Assembly (NCBI RefSeq): GCF_010672525.1
Contig: NZ_JAAHGH010000046.1
Span: forward strand, 1 to 53,336
Length of the DNA: 53,336 bases
Origin: Okeania sp. SIO2B3
GTDB taxonomy: Bacteria; Cyanobacteriota; Cyanobacteriia; Cyanobacteriales; Microcoleaceae
Direction of reading: 5' to 3'
The translations under genes and the position numbers were made by a program. Of the stretch, positions 8,510-17,508 are shown one piece after another. The notes beneath the pieces are model-generated. The model had not been told where the DNA came from, made no database searches, and was given only the letters and a program-made list of their open reading frames with translations. Positions within the stretch are counted from its first letter, which is position 1; the number at the start of each line of letters is the position of its first letter.

Positions 8510-8951
8510 GTTAGCCTTGTGGAGAGGACGGGGAGGATGGGGAGGATGGGGAGGATGGGGAGGAAGAATCCTGTCTACATTGATAAAAAAGTGTATTGAA
8601 AAATACTCTTTTCTCCTGAAAAAGCCGATTCAAGACTTAAACATAAGTTGTCTATGTTGTCAAGTTTTATGTTAAGAAAGATGTTTATAAAGCATAGCTT
8701 TTTAAGAGGGGGGCAGGGGGGGGATTTAACGAAGTCAGAAGTCAGAAGTCGTAGGGGCGAACGGCCGTTTGCTTCGCATAACTATCGTTAACGCCCGTAC
8801 AGAAGTTATTTTTGTAACGGGGATTTAAGCCCCGCTCCAAAAATATTACGCCTTAAAAGGCGGGGTTTTAGACCCATGTTATTTTGATAAATCTGTACCT
8901 CATAGATTAGAGAACTGCTGTAACAATTTTTACTATTAGGAGAAAGACTAA
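8510..8951. repeat. Repeat-rich leader region of the eCIS operon
   Basis: It contains tandem GGGGAGGAT units (about 8529-8566) and a 122-bp unit (8585-8706) that recurs at 15690-15811. A 50-bp insert beginning GTAGGGGCGAACGG (about 8750-8800) follows. The last part (8801-8891) is a 91-bp sequence whose exact inverted copy is at 21245-21335. The last 60 bp are AT-rich, with TAATTTTTAC-type sequence. They end in AGGAG eight bases before the spike gene start, so the operon promoter is probably here. Confidence 0.7.
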
Positions 8952-9659
8952 ATGAATGGATACGATTTATTACTCAACAATGAAAAAAATAATATTTTTA
9001 ATGGGGTAACAATAGGCATAGTTACTAACAATAAAGACCCAGAAGGTTTAGGCAGGATTAAAGTCAAATTTCCTTGGCTTTCCCAAGATGAAGAGAGTTA
9101 CTGGGCTAGAATTTTAACTCCTATGGCTGGAAATGACAGAGGTATTTATTTTTTGCCGGAAGTTGATGATGAAGTATTAGTTGCTTTTGAACAAGGTGAT
9201 ATGAATGTTCCTTATATTTTAGGTGCTTTGTGGAATGGAAAAGATAAACCTCCTGCTAAAAATGATGATGGTAAAAATAATCAAAGAATGATTAAATCCC
9301 GTAGTGGTCATCAGATTATTTTGGATGATACAGAAGGAGAAGAACAAATTATTATTCAGGATAAAACAGGTAAAAATCAAATTTTGATTGATTCTAAAGA
9401 AAATAACATGAATATTAAAGTTGAAAAAGATTTGACTATTGAAACTAAAGGTAAAATCATCTTAAAAAGTAGTGATGATGATGTTTCGATTGAATGTAAC
9501 AATTTATCTATAAAAGTCAACAAAAATTATGAGTTAGAAGCCGGGGCAAATTGTACGATTAAAGCTAAGTCTAAATATGAATTAGAAGCAGCATCTGGTT
9601 TAGGAATTAAATGTTCTGCTGGAGTGAAAATTAATGATACTTCATTGGAGGTGATGTAA
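8952..9659 (+). CDS. eCIS spike protein (gp5/VgrG/gpV-like, Afp8-type)
   Basis: The 235-residue protein begins with an OB-fold typical of gpV/gp5/VgrG spikes: 'GIVTNNKDPEGLGRIKVKFP', here read in pieces GIVTNNKDPEGLG and RIKVKFPWL. It continues 'WARILTPMAGNDRGIYFLP', 'VDDEVLVAFEQGDMNVPYI' and 'GALWNG'. The C-terminal half is a strand-rich beta-helix with repeated K/I patterns (residues about 125-230). It would form the trimeric needle on the tube, under the tip protein. An AGGAG ribosome site precedes the start. Its stop overlaps the next gene by one base. Confidence 0.9.
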   Translation: MNGYDLLLNNEKNNIFNGVTIGIVTNNKDPEGLGRIKVKFPWLSQDEESYWARILTPMAGNDRGIYFLPEVDDEVLVAFEQGDMNVPYILGALWNGKDKPPAKNDDGKNNQRMIKSRSGHQIILDDTEGEEQIIIQDKTGKNQILIDSKENNMNIKVEKDLTIETKGKIILKSSDDDVSIECNNLSIKVNKNYELEAGANCTIKAKSKYELEAASGLGIKCSAGVKINDTSLEVM

Positions 9660-10045
9660 TGGATATTGATTTTTTAGGGGTGGGATGGACTTCACCTGTG
9701 AAACCAGATGAAAATGGTCAAATAATGGTGGCTAAATATGAAGATGCTGTACGACAATCTATTGGGATGATTTTAAGTACGGCGAAGGGAGAACGAGTCA
9801 TGCGTCCTGATTTTGGCTGTGAGATTCACGACAAAGTTTTTTCTCCGAATAGTTCAGGAACGGTGGGTCAAATTGTTAGTGATGTTCGTAATGCTTTAAT
9901 TAAATGGGAACCTCGGATTGATGTTTTAGATGTGGATACAATTCCTGATTCTAGTCAACCAAATGTAATTTTAATTCAGGTAAATTATCAAATCCGAACC
10001 ACGAATAATATTTTTAATTTGGTTTATCCTTTTTATTTACAGTAA
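9659..10045 (+). CDS. gp25/GPW-family baseplate wedge protein (Afp9-type)
   Basis: The 128-residue protein matches T4 gp25/phage GPW-like baseplate proteins. It has 'FLGVGWTSPVK', 'YEDAVRQSIGMILST', the family signature 'GERVMRPDFGCEIHD', and 'IKWEPRIDVLDVDT'. gp25 ties the baseplate wedge to the sheath and is essential in contractile tails. The start overlaps the spike stop (TAATG), so the two are translated together. The next gene begins 10 bp later. Confidence 0.93.
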   Translation: MDIDFLGVGWTSPVKPDENGQIMVAKYEDAVRQSIGMILSTAKGERVMRPDFGCEIHDKVFSPNSSGTVGQIVSDVRNALIKWEPRIDVLDVDTIPDSSQPNVILIQVNYQIRTTNNIFNLVYPFYLQ

Positions 10046-10055
10046 GTAATTTATT

Positions 10056-13000
10056 ATGGCTTTTTTACCTCCCAATATTGACCAGCGCACCTATGAGGAT
10101 ATTGTTGCTCAAATAGAATATTTTGCTGAGAACTTTACCAGTCAAGTAGGAGCAGAAGAAGCATTACTAATTGGAGAATTTTTAGGTGAAAATATAAAAG
10201 ATGAGGAACTAGGAATAGATGCGGAGGATGGAAAATTTATTGATGAAAATCTGGCTCTAGACTTAGTTGATTATGCGAATAAGAAGGAATTAGAGAGTTT
10301 CAAAATCCGAGGATGGAAGCCAAATAATGGACAAATAGATGCAGGAGAGGCATTAATTCGCATCTTTGCTACGATGGTAAAATCGGTTAGCGATCGCCTC
10401 AACCAAGTCCCTGAGAAAAATTTCTTGGCTTTCCTGGATTTAATTGGGGGAAAACTTCTGCCACCCCAACCAGCGAAAGTACCTTTAACTTTCTATTTAG
10501 CTGAAGGGAGTCCTGTGGATGGTTTAGTTCCTGCTTATACCCAAGTTTCTGCACTACCAGCAGAGGGTTCAGATGAGGAAATAGTGTTTGAAACAGATCA
10601 GGAACTGGTGGTGACAACCGCCCAATTAAAAGCGGTATTTGTACGGGAACCTAGTCAAGATAAATATAGCGATCGCTCTTTAGAAGCAACTGGACAAACA
10701 GATGAAGCTTTTTTAGTTTTTACCGGCAATAGCTCCATTGAACATTCTCTTTATTTAACTTGTCCAGAAATTTTTAATTTACCAGAATTAGAAAACCTCA
10801 ACCTAATTATTACTACTGATAATACTGCTGAATTTCCAAGCGGACTTAATTGGTTTTATTGGGATGGTTCTCAATGGCAAGAACAAATTCCTACCAGTAC
10901 AACTAATGGGAATGAATTGACTTTTACTTTTACTGATTTGCCAATTCCGACTGCTTCTGAAATTGATGGTAAAACAGATAAATGGTTAAAAGCTGAGGTA
11001 ACAAATGTATTGGAAAATTCACCTAAAATAACAGATATTACAGGTGGAATAAGTATTACTAAATCAGATTTAGTTCCAGATGTTTGTTTATTTAATTCTA
11101 GTCCTTTAGACCTCACTAAAGATTTTTATCCTTTTGGGGAACAGCCAGCATTTAATGATACTTTTTATATTGCTTTACACGAGCCATATATTCAACAAAA
11201 TGCTATCATCACTTTAGATTTAACCTGTAAATCAATTAGTCCTTCTGCTGACCTAAATATTGTTTGGGAAATTAGCGATGGAGAAGAATGGCAAGAAATT
11301 ACAACTGTAGATAATCGCATAGTAAAATGGAACGATGAATTACCTGATTTTACTAAAGAAATTGAAGCTAGATTAGAGTTTTCTGATATACCATTACCTA
11401 CCATTGAAGATGGAGAAACTCGGTATTGGATTCGTGCCCGGATTAAAGAAGGTCATTATGGACAAACAGCTTCGGAGCGTAAATATCCTATTTATGATGA
11501 TTTAGCAATCTTGACAGAGGAAATAAACAAAGGAGCAACAGAAATAGAAGTTGATAATTTGGATTTATTCCAAGAAAGAGATTTAATTCGTATTCTGCCA
11601 AATACGGGAGGATTTCCAGAAGAAAATCTAATTGAAGACATCGATCCAGATAATAATAAACTGATACTAAATAAAGAGATTATTAATGATAATTTGACTG
11701 TGGGAACTCGGATTATGCGTAAGTTAATTATTACCGAAACAATTCCCCCAACTTACGATCCTCCTCTAATTCAATCCTTAAAGTTAAGCTATGAATTTAC
11801 CCTAACTGAAGAAGCTACTTATTTTGCTAATAACGATTTTATCTATTCTTATCCTAACGATGATTTCCGACCTTTCACTCCCACAGTAGACACAGACTCC
11901 ACCCTTTATCTAGGATTCGATCAATCTTTTGGGAATAAAACCGTTACTCTCTACGCTCAGGTTGAACCCCCATCGGTCGAAGAAGGAGAATTATCCAAAG
12001 ATATAACAACAGAAACATTTCTCACGGAAGATGGAAATGCAGGAGAAAAAATCTTAAAATTAGATGATGTAACTGGTTGGGAAGAAGGGGATATTATTGA
12101 AATTAAAAAATCAAAATCAAAGGAATACAGTAGCTATACCATTAGCAATATTGCTATTATCAATATTGATAATAATAAGACAGAAATTACTGTTACTGTC
12201 AAGGAATATCTGGAAGAAGATTATATTCAAGACAGTCGAGTTATTTACTCAACACAACCAGAATTAATAGTGGAATATTCTAGCGTTCTGGGATGGCAAA
12301 TATTAGACGTAAAAGATGAAACTAAAAGTTTTTCTGAACGAGGTTTAATTCAATTTATTGCTCCTGCAGATTTGAGTAAAATAGAAAACTTTGGTCAAGA
12401 ACTATATTGGTTACGAGTTCGTTGGCAAGGTGGTAATTTTATTGCTAAACCCCGTCTGCGTCGCCTATTAACAAATACTATTTGGGCAGTTCAAGCAAAT
12501 ACTATTAGAGAAGAAATATTAGGTTCAAGTAATGCCGATCCTAATCAAGTTTTTGTTGCTAATAATACTCCGATTTTACAAGGACAAGAATTAGAAGTTG
12601 AAGAAGGACAAATTCCTGCCGAATTAGAATCCGATCAGGTTAAAGTGATTGAAAATGATATAGGAGAAATTGAAGAAGTATGGGTAAAATGGGATGAAGT
12701 AGGTGATTTTTATAGTTCTGGCACCAGCGATCGCCACTATACTTTAGACAGACAAACAGGAGAAATTAAGTTTGGGGATGGAATAGTAGGAATGATTCCG
12801 CCTCGGGGGCGTAATAATATTCGACTTTCTTTGTATCGCACGGGAGGAGGTGAACAAGGAAATATTGCTGCGGAAACCATCAGTCAGCTAAAAACCACTA
12901 TTCCCTATATCGATCGGGGAATCAATCTGGAACCCTCAACAGGAGGTGCCCAACAAGAAACCTTAGATCGTCTCAAAGAAAGAGTTCCCAAGCAAATCCG

Positions 13001-13712
13001 TCACCGAGATCGAGCTGTTACCGCACAGGATATGGCAGATTTAGCTTATGAAGCTTCCACTGATGTTGCTAGAGTTAAAGTTGTCACCCCAGATTTGATG
13101 ACAAACAGCTTTAATCCATTAGATAAAAATTTTTGGCTAGATCCGACTCAACCTGATGTCTTATTTGAAGAGACTCTCGATCAAAAATCGGAGAAACTCA
13201 GCGACAGTGAAAGTGATAACTTTAAGGGAACGATGCGGGAAATTAATCGTCGTGCGGGTCAAGTTAAACTGATTATTTTGCCTGATAGTGTGGCGCGGCA
13301 ACCTATTCCTAGTTTAGGGTTATTAGAAGAGGTTGCCAGTTATATTCGTTCCCGTTGTGAAGAAACTACAAACATTATTGTTTTAGCTCCAAAATGGCAA
13401 GAAATCAGTGTTACTGTCACCATAACTCCTGTTTCCTTTGAAGGGGTAGATCGGGTGAGAGATACTGTTAAACAGGGGTTAGAAGCTTTTCTTCACCCCT
13501 TAACGGGTGGCAGTGGCAAGGGATGGCAGTTTGGTCGTTACCCGAAAATATCTGACTTTTACGCTATTGTTCAAAGTATTCCTGAAGTAGATCATGTTGA
13601 TTCTTTGGATATAGATAATGGTTCAACAGAAGCTAATCCTTCCCTAAATGCTGATACTTTAATTTTTTCTGGCAATCATACCGTTAATGTTAGCTCAATA
13701 AGTAGGCAATAG
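10056..13712 (+). CDS. Baseplate J-like protein, large (Afp11-type)
   Basis: At 1218 residues it has the size of the large baseplate wedge protein of injection systems. The N-terminus (LPPNIDQRTYEDIVAQIEYF) resembles the 'putative baseplate assembly protein' family. The middle is a series of strand-rich repeats ending in 'FGDGIVG' and 'PRGRNNIRLSLYRTGGGEQG', the typical J-domain segment. The C-terminus has 'RHRDRAVTAQDMADLAYEAS' and 'ARVKVVTP', then 'FLHPLTGGSGKGWQFGR'. The family builds the hexameric baseplate ring. It lies in operon order after gp25. A 95-bp tandem repeat follows it. Confidence 0.9.
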   Translation: MAFLPPNIDQRTYEDIVAQIEYFAENFTSQVGAEEALLIGEFLGENIKDEELGIDAEDGKFIDENLALDLVDYANKKELESFKIRGWKPNNGQIDAGEALIRIFATMVKSVSDRLNQVPEKNFLAFLDLIGGKLLPPQPAKVPLTFYLAEGSPVDGLVPAYTQVSALPAEGSDEEIVFETDQELVVTTAQLKAVFVREPSQDKYSDRSLEATGQTDEAFLVFTGNSSIEHSLYLTCPEIFNLPELENLNLIITTDNTAEFPSGLNWFYWDGSQWQEQIPTSTTNGNELTFTFTDLPIPTASEIDGKTDKWLKAEVTNVLENSPKITDITGGISITKSDLVPDVCLFNSSPLDLTKDFYPFGEQPAFNDTFYIALHEPYIQQNAIITLDLTCKSISPSADLNIVWEISDGEEWQEITTVDNRIVKWNDELPDFTKEIEARLEFSDIPLPTIEDGETRYWIRARIKEGHYGQTASERKYPIYDDLAILTEEINKGATEIEVDNLDLFQERDLIRILPNTGGFPEENLIEDIDPDNNKLILNKEIINDNLTVGTRIMRKLIITETIPPTYDPPLIQSLKLSYEFTLTEEATYFANNDFIYSYPNDDFRPFTPTVDTDSTLYLGFDQSFGNKTVTLYAQVEPPSVEEGELSKDITTETFLTEDGNAGEKILKLDDVTGWEEGDIIEIKKSKSKEYSSYTISNIAIINIDNNKTEITVTVKEYLEEDYIQDSRVIYSTQPELIVEYSSVLGWQILDVKDETKSFSERGLIQFIAPADLSKIENFGQELYWLRVRWQGGNFIAKPRLRRLLTNTIWAVQANTIREEILGSSNADPNQVFVANNTPILQGQELEVEEGQIPAELESDQVKVIENDIGEIEEVWVKWDEVGDFYSSGTSDRHYTLDRQTGEIKFGDGIVGMIPPRGRNNIRLSLYRTGGGEQGNIAAETISQLKTTIPYIDRGINLEPSTGGAQQETLDRLKERVPKQIRHRDRAVTAQDMADLAYEASTDVARVKVVTPDLMTNSFNPLDKNFWLDPTQPDVLFEETLDQKSEKLSDSESDNFKGTMREINRRAGQVKLIILPDSVARQPIPSLGLLEEVASYIRSRCEETTNIIVLAPKWQEISVTVTITPVSFEGVDRVRDTVKQGLEAFLHPLTGGSGKGWQFGRYPKISDFYAIVQSIPEVDHVDSLDIDNGSTEANPSLNADTLIFSGNHTVNVSSISRQ

Positions 13713-13726
13713 AAATCTCTAGAAAA

Positions 13727-13980
13727 ATGAAAACTATCTCTAATTATCAATTATTCATTATTAATTATTCATTATTAATTATCAAAGATGTCTATTAGTT
13801 CACATCAGGGCAGTCAAAAGAATGAAAACCATCTCTAATTATCAATTATTCATTATTAATTATTCATTATTAATTATCAAAGATGTCTATTCGTTAACAT
13901 CAGGGAAGTCAAAAGAATGAAAACCATCTCTAATTATCAATTATTCATTATTAATTATTCATTATTAATTATCAAACATG
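13727..13980. repeat. 95-bp tandem repeat, 2.7 copies, up to the next start codon
   Basis: Units start at 13727, 13822 and 13917. Each begins ATGAAAAC(C/T)ATCTCTAATT, contains two TTCATTATTAATTA motifs and, at the same position, an ATG. In the third copy this ATG is the start codon of the next gene (13978). So the 5' leader of the second J-like gene has been duplicated in tandem. Only a few bases differ between units. Confidence 0.9.
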
Positions 13981-15336
13981 ACTTTACCTTTACCAAATCT
14001 TGATGATCGCACTTATGCCGACTTAGTACAAGAGGCAATTTCTCAGATTTCCATTGAATATCCTGAATGGACAGATCATAATCCCACAGATACAGGAATT
14101 ATTCTAATTGAATTATTGGCATGGTTAACAGAAATGACTCTCTATCAAGTTAATCAAATTCCTGATGAAAATTATGCCAGTTTTGTTAGTTTACTAGAAG
14201 TAAAAGAAGAACAAGAAAAATGGGAATTACCTAATAAGTCTGCCCAAGAAAGACACAAAGCTTTGCAATTAAAAATTAAGGAGACTTTATTGGATTTACG
14301 CCAGCGTTATCGGGCAGTTACTATTGAAGATTATGAGCAATTAGTTCTGGAAGATTGGAAGAAATCTCCAGATTATACTGGCTTAGAAATTAAACGGGTT
14401 AAAGGTTTAGCACAACGCAATTTAGAAGAGGAAGATGCTGATACTTTTGCCGAAGGACATATTAGTTTAGTAGTTGTTCCCGATAATACTTATCAAGTAG
14501 AAGAAGAAGTAGAAGAAGCAGAAGAAGTAGCAGAAGAAGTAGAAGTAGCAGAAGTAGTAGAAGTAGCAGAAGTAGTAGCAGAAGAAGTAGAAGAAGTAGC
14601 AGAAGAAGTAGCAGAAGAAGTAGCAGAAGAAGTAGCAGAAGAAGTAGCAGAAGAAGTAGAAGTAGAAGAAGTAGAAGAAGTAGAAGAAGTAGAAGAAGTA
14701 GAAGTAGTAGCAGAAGAAGTAGAAGTAGCAGAAGTAGTAGAAGTAGCAGAAGAAGTAGAAGTAGCAGAAGAAGTAGAAGAAGTAGAAGAAGCAGAAGAAG
14801 TAGAAGAAGCAGAAGAAGTAGAAGAAGTAGAAGAAGTAGAAGAAGTCGCAGAAGAAGTAGAAGAAGTAGAAAACAAATATGAAAATTTATTTAACTTTCT
14901 TGAGGACAGAAAACTGTTAACTACTCGTCTGCATATTGTAGAACCTGAATATGTATCTATATCTATAGAAGCAGAATTAGTTCTAAAAGATGGCGCCAAA
15001 GCAGAAGATTTAATCGAAAAGGCTAATACAGAAATGAAGCTATTTTTTGAGCCTTTGAATTCTGGTAAATATTGGGAGGGTAAAGGATGGCCGTTTGGGA
15101 GAAGTATTTATCTCTCAGAAATCTATAAATTATTAGATGATTTGGAGGGAATAGATTATGTGGAAAGTATTTCAATTAAAGATGAAAATAATCAACCTTT
15201 TCAATCTGAAGATGATCAACCTGCATCGGAAATTTATCTCGCCGATAATCAGTTGGTTAAGTTTATAGAAGATGATCAATTTACCAAATTTACAGTCTTG
15301 GTTGATGTTAACAATGAACGCAAACAAATCAATTAG
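13978..15336 (+). CDS. Second baseplate J-like protein with a 125-codon Glu/Val/Ala repeat
   Basis: The 452-residue protein begins with a J-like N-terminus ('[20 protein letters not shown]', '[19 protein letters not shown]', '[18 protein letters not shown]'). It ends with the C-terminal domain '[19 protein letters not shown]' and '[20 protein letters not shown]'. Between them, residues about 174-298 are almost only E, V and A, encoded by GAAGAAGTA/GCAGAAGAA-type units (14497-14871). Related proteins normally have only a short variable link here. The repeat units keep frame, so length can change without loss of the C-terminal domain. The stretch may form a long charged coil or be disordered. 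The 95-bp repeats upstream would affect its translation. Confidence 0.88.
   Translation: MTLPLPNLDDRTYADLVQEAISQISIEYPEWTDHNPTDTGIILIELLAWLTEMTLYQVNQIPDENYASFVSLLEVKEEQEKWELPNKSAQERHKALQLKIKETLLDLRQRYRAVTIEDYEQLVLEDWKKSPDYTGLEIKRVKGLAQRNLEEEDADTFAEGHISLVVVPDNTYQVEEEVEEAEEVAEEVEVAEVVEVAEVVAEEVEEVAEEVAEEVAEEVAEEVAEEVEVEEVEEVEEVEEVEVVAEEVEVAEVVEVAEEVEVAEEVEEVEEAEEVEEAEEVEEVEEVEEVAEEVEEVENKYENLFNFLEDRKLLTTRLHIVEPEYVSISIEAELVLKDGAKAEDLIEKANTEMKLFFEPLNSGKYWEGKGWPFGRSIYLSEIYKLLDDLEGIDYVESISIKDENNQPFQSEDDQPASEIYLADNQLVKFIEDDQFTKFTVLVDVNNERKQIN
14497..14871 (+). repeat. In-frame GAAGAAGTA-type coding repeat
   Basis: 375 bp (125 codons) are built almost only of GAA, GTA and GCA codons in shifting 6-, 9- and 12-bp units. 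One GTC near 14846 breaks the pattern. All units are multiples of three. The purine strand is the coding strand, so the tract is strongly strand-biased and prone to slippage. Confidence 0.97.
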
Positions 15337-15842
15337 TACCTACTGATAATTAGTTAAGTTTATATAACAATTCCCACAGTTATGAGGCACATTGACAATC
15401 CCCCTAAATCCCCCTTTGAAAGGGGGACTTTGAAGACTCCCCCCTTAAGAAGCTATCCCTTATAAGGAACTCCTGATATCATGTCCGTTGGTATCGTTTG
15501 TGTAAAAGTTAGCGTGGATATCTACAGGAAATTTAAGTTTTTTCTTGCCTGTTGCCTGTTGCCTGTTGCCTGTTGCCTATTTACTATACAAGACCGATGC
15601 TACCGGACATGATATGAAACCCTTGTGGGAGGGTGGGGAAGATGGGGAGGAGGGGGAGGAGGGGGAGGAAGAATTCTATCTAAATTCATAAAAAAGTGTA
15701 TTGAAAAATACTCTTTTCTCCTGAAAAAGCCGATTCAAGACTTAAACATAACTTGTCTATGTTGTCAAGTTTTATGTCAAGAAAGATGTTTATAAAGTAT
15801 AGCTTTTTAAGGGGGGCAGGGTGGGATATAAAGAGGTTAATA
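15337..15842. repeat. Repeat-rich gap between baseplate and tail genes
   Basis: From left to right: a CCCCCTAAATCCCCC-type palindrome relative (about 15398-15455); the inverted-repeat-framed element with CCTGTTG tandem units (15476-15615); G-rich GGGGGAGGA tandem units (about 15630-15672); and the 122-bp direct repeat (15690-15811) also found at 8585-8706. The gap splits what was probably one operon. No gene is seen. Confidence 0.8.
15476..15615. repeat. IR-framed element with CCTGTTG tandem repeats
   Basis: ATATCATGTCCG (15476-15487) is matched by CGGACATGATAT (15604-15615); the match extends inward with mismatches (GTTGGTATCG / GGTAGCATCG). Inside are four or more TGCCTGT units. The arms are the same as those of the element at 1578-1876, while the tandem unit differs. 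Confidence 0.75.
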
Positions 15843-17435
15843 ATGAACACAAACAAATCAATTAGTACCTATCAACAATATTTACCAGCAATTCTCCAAG
15901 AACAAGTTTTCCTGGGTCGTTTTTTACTAGCTTTTGAAAAGATTCTGAGTGGACTTTATGAAACTCCTAGTAAGGAACAAGTTATTACAGCTCAAAGTGA
16001 AAATGTACCAGGAGTTGAGGAAGTTTTAGAGCAGATTCATCTCTATTTTAATCCTCAAGAAACACCAGAAGAATTTTTACCTTGGTTAGCGGGTTGGGTA
16101 GCTTTAAGTTTACGGGATGATTGGGATATTGACGTTAAGAGAGCTTTTATTTTAGAAGTTGTTAAATTCTATCGTTTGCGCGGAACAAAAGAGGGATTAA
16201 GTGAACTTTTAAGTCTTTATTTGAAAAATGCAAAATTAGGAGAAAAGGTTGAAATTTTTGATAATTTTACTCATTTTCCCCATTATTTTCAGGTTCAATT
16301 AACTTTAAATGACCGTGACCCGATTAAATATTGGCAACAGGCTAAAATTGCTCAGGCAATTATCGAGCAAGAAAAACCAGCACAGACATTTTATAGTCTG
16401 AAAATTCTTGTGCCAACCATGCAGTTAACGGTGCGATCAGAGTTTTCTCACACTTTTAAATTATTTGAACCAACTGAAAAACAAACATTTGCAATAGAAG
16501 TAAAAATTACCCCCAGTCAAATTAATAGTAGTGAAATTAATCAATTAACCAAACAATTACTTATTCAACTGCAAGGTAACTCTCAAGCAATTACTCTAGA
16601 TTCACATGAAACTATTATTGAAAATCAATCTTTTACTCTCAAATATACTTTGAATTATCAGCATTTTCAAGATAATTTAGATGGTTTTAATGTTAAATTA
16701 TCTAATCGAACAGATAAAGATTTTATTGGGAGTTTAACTATTAAATTATATTTTCAGATTAATCAAGAAATATATTCCGAGCTAGTCACAGAAGAACAGA
16801 TAAACCTATCACCTGTATTAAAAATATGCAGTCAAAATAAGGAGCAAGAAATTATTGAAGGAAATACAATTTTTCAACAAGTAAATCCTCCCCAAATATC
16901 AGGAATGAGGATTACAGAATATATGTGGAGTCAACCTTATAAATTTAGAACATTTACAGCTCCTAAAATTCAAGAATTAGAGCCAGATATTACTGCTATA
17001 ATTGATAAAATAGAACTAACAGCAATTGTAGAAGTAACTGAACCAAACCAAGTGACTTCAGATGTTCTAAATAAAATTACAGTCCGTCTCAAAGATGATG
17101 TATCTGACTTTCATTTATTTACCCCAGAAACTACTATCGAAAATAATCAAATTAGAATTAAACGAATTCTCTATTACTATCAATTTATGCAAACCATAGA
17201 CCAATTAACTGTTACTCTCAAAAATCTTAACAATGTTAAAGTTGTAGGTAAAGTAACTGTTCAAGTATCCTGGGATACTAATCAAGGTCAATCCTTACAT
17301 CAATTACTAGCAAAAGACTTTATTTTGGAAGAAGTTCCGACCACAAATATTCTACAAATTTGTTATAATCATGAAGTCGGAATAGAGATAACAAGAGAAA
17401 TAATTCCTACTATTTTAGGAACAAACAGTATCTAG
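15843..17435 (+). CDS. Phage tail protein, TIGR02242/gpI-like baseplate component
   Basis: The start at 15843 (MNTNKSISTYQQYLPAIL) is chosen because the 30 codons before it are encoded by the 122-bp dispersed repeat and are not family-like. Product 530 residues. The N-terminal 190 residues match the tail-protein-I type: 'YLPAILQEQVFLGRFLLAFE', 'FLPWLAGWVALSLRDDWD' and 'FYRLRGTKEGLSELLSLYL'. The rest (about 200-530) has two similar beta-rich halves (around 'LTKQLLIQLQGNSQAITLDS' and 'NKITVRLKDDVSDFHLFTPE'), which may be a repeated carbohydrate-binding-like fold. The protein probably links baseplate and fibre. Downstream the fibre gene follows after 73 bp. Confidence 0.85.
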   Translation: MNTNKSISTYQQYLPAILQEQVFLGRFLLAFEKILSGLYETPSKEQVITAQSENVPGVEEVLEQIHLYFNPQETPEEFLPWLAGWVALSLRDDWDIDVKRAFILEVVKFYRLRGTKEGLSELLSLYLKNAKLGEKVEIFDNFTHFPHYFQVQLTLNDRDPIKYWQQAKIAQAIIEQEKPAQTFYSLKILVPTMQLTVRSEFSHTFKLFEPTEKQTFAIEVKITPSQINSSEINQLTKQLLIQLQGNSQAITLDSHETIIENQSFTLKYTLNYQHFQDNLDGFNVKLSNRTDKDFIGSLTIKLYFQINQEIYSELVTEEQINLSPVLKICSQNKEQEIIEGNTIFQQVNPPQISGMRITEYMWSQPYKFRTFTAPKIQELEPDITAIIDKIELTAIVEVTEPNQVTSDVLNKITVRLKDDVSDFHLFTPETTIENNQIRIKRILYYYQFMQTIDQLTVTLKNLNNVKVVGKVTVQVSWDTNQGQSLHQLLAKDFILEEVPTTNILQICYNHEVGIEITREIIPTILGTNSI

Positions 17436-17508
17436 GAGAAACCAGGTTTATGGGTTCCCATGGCCTTAGCCCTGTGGAGTTTGCTGTATAAATAATCAGG
17501 AGAAAAAT

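Noticed and set aside
13727-13980. CRISPR array
   Set aside because: Contiguous 95-bp tandem units without distinct spacers. The iterons at 37.2-37.6 kb and 52.8-53.0 kb are also too short or directly contiguous. No cas genes were seen.
14493-14999. Minus-strand frame rich in Ser/Thr/Ala repeats
   Set aside because: It is the antisense of the Glu/Val/Ala coding repeat; the plus strand has conserved baseplate domains on both sides.
15753-15842. 30-codon N-terminal extension of the tail protein
   Set aside because: It is encoded by the 122-bp dispersed repeat that also occurs at 8585-8706, so it is not ancestral to the gene.
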